From contig CALVHJ010000027.1 of NCBI GenBank assembly GCA_944327425.1, positions 1-14,486 on the forward strand: 14,486 bases of DNA. The letters run 5' to 3'. The translations under genes were made by a program, and so were the position numbers. Shown here in pieces: positions 13,846 through 14,486 of the stretch (positions are counted from its first letter, which is position 1; every line of letters starts with the position of its first letter). Source of the stretch: an uncultured Bacilli bacterium. GTDB lineage: Bacteria > Bacillota_I > Bacilli_A > RF39 > UBA660. The notes under the pieces were generated by a model, which did not search any database, was not told the DNA's origin, and saw only the letters and a program-made list of their open reading frames with translations.

Positions 13846-14346
13846 TTATAACTCCTCCACTTTCTTGCCACGTAGAGCTGCAATCTTAGCAGGACTCTTT
13901 TGTGATTTTAAAGCTTCAAGTGTTGCTTTAGCTACATTTATTTTTGTATTAGAACCAAGAGATTTAGAAACAATATCTTTAACACCAGCAAGTTCTAATA
14001 CAGCTCTAGCAGCACCACCAGCGATAATTCCCGTACCTGCTACTGCAGGCTTTATCATCACAACAGCTCTACCAACTTTACAGGTTGCTTCATGTGGAAT
14101 TGTTCTATTATCCATTAAAGATACTTTAACAACATTCTTATTAGCAGCTTGTAAAGCTTTCTTTATAGCTTCTGGTACTTCATTAGCTTTTCCTGTACCA
14201 ATTCCCACTAAACCTCTACGGTTACCAACAACAACAGTTGCTGAGAATCTAAAGTGTCTACCACCTTTAGTAACTTTAGTTACTCTACCAATAGAGATAA
14301 CTTTTTCTTCTAATAAATTTTTCTTATTATCAACTTTCTTTGGCAT
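13846..14346 (-). CDS. rpsE: 30S ribosomal protein S5
   Basis: A 166-residue small-subunit protein acting in decoding accuracy and mRNA unwinding. The dsRBD-like N-terminal part shows RVTKVTKGGRHFRFSATVVVG and GIGTGKANEVPEAIKKA. The C-terminal part shows AGTGIIAGGAARAVLELAG and SLGSNTKINVAKAT. Length is normal. GTGGAGG precedes the start. It lies 14 bases after rplR. Its last codons (GAG GAG) supply the ribosome binding site for rplO. Confidence 0.98.
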   Translation of the reverse strand: MPKKVDNKKNLLEEKVISIGRVTKVTKGGRHFRFSATVVVGNRRGLVGIGTGKANEVPEAIKKALQAANKNVVKVSLMDNRTIPHEATCKVGRAVVMIKPAVAGTGIIAGGAARAVLELAGVKDIVSKSLGSNTKINVAKATLEALKSQKSPAKIAALRGKKVEEL

Positions 14347-14360
14347 ATTCGTCCTCCACT

Positions 14361-14486
14361 CTAGAATTTGAGACCGTTTTCACGTGCAGCTTCAGCTAAA
14401 GCTTCTACACGTCCATGATATAGGTATCCACCTCTATCAAAAACAACAGTTTTAATCTTTTTTTCTAAACATTTTTTTGCAATATC
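14361..14486 (-). CDS. rplR: 50S ribosomal protein L18, C-terminal part (partial)
   Basis: The minus strand reads open from the window edge to a TAG at 14363-14361, giving 41 residues. KIKTVVFDRGGYLYHGRVEA and the end AAREN-GLKF are diagnostic of L18, a 5S rRNA-binding protein. The position before rpsE is the standard spc order. The 5' two thirds lie beyond the window. Confidence 0.95.
   Translation of the reverse strand, partial: DIAKKCLEKKIKTVVFDRGGYLYHGRVEALAEAARENGLKF

Noticed and set aside
13829..14371. 180-residue plus-strand reading frame opposite rpsE
   Set aside because: It is antisense to the well-supported rpsE, has no ribosome binding site and resembles no protein. It is open because of the low stop frequency opposite a ribosomal gene.

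Overview
The window is AT-rich and reads throughout in the standard bacterial code. TGG is the tryptophan codon, nearly all stops are TAA, and strong AGGAGG-type ribosome binding sites are common. The ribosomal gene order rplR-rpsE-rplO-secY-adk-map-infA-rpmJ-rpsM-rpsK-rpoA-rplQ is the Gram-positive spc/alpha arrangement. Together with the low GC, the compact junctions, the absent rpmD and a separate VanY-type carboxypeptidase, this suggests a low-GC Bacillota lineage, probably an uncultured member of the Bacilli close to the wall-bearing relatives of the Mollicutes. The placement is inference; a ribosomal protein or RpoA tree would settle it.

Layout, left to right. (1) 1-174 is the 3' end of a probable Rpn-family nuclease/transposase-like gene, followed by a terminator. 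(2) 296-3824 on the plus strand is a tight four-gene operon: a type IV prepilin-like protein, thymidine kinase (tdk), RNase R (rnr) and SmpB. It ends in a hairpin shared with the convergent gene. (3) 3838-4350 on the minus strand encodes a six-helix DUF308/HdeD-like membrane protein. It fires from a compact back-to-back promoter region that also drives (4) 4455-6609, a two-gene operon of an unrecognised 562-residue soluble protein and a 157-residue two-helix membrane protein with a HAAS/DUF1700-like N terminus. (5) 6698-7816 encodes a membrane-anchored M15/VanY-type D,D-carboxypeptidase with its own extended -10 promoter and terminator. (6) 7873-8082 on the minus strand is a 69-residue methionine-rich orphan. 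(7) 8187-14486 on the minus strand is the distal spc/alpha operon, complete from rpsE to rplQ and partial for rplR.

How the parts work together. RNase R and SmpB both act in rescue of stalled ribosomes: SmpB delivers tmRNA and RNase R degrades the non-stop message. They overlap by 14 bases. No tmRNA gene follows smpB in this window. The minus-strand operon supplies ribosomal proteins, the RNA polymerase alpha subunit, the SecY translocon, IF-1, methionine aminopeptidase and adenylate kinase. Many of its junctions are stop-start overlaps or abutments that imply translational coupling.

Most of the window is ordinary housekeeping. The parts least explained by known biology are the 562-residue protein paired with the HAAS-like membrane protein, the prepilin heading a nucleotide/RNA-quality-control operon, the missing rpmD with an unusual Adk P-loop, and the methionine-rich small protein behind the ribosomal operon. 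No CRISPR array, tRNA, rRNA, insertion sequence or phage gene was seen.
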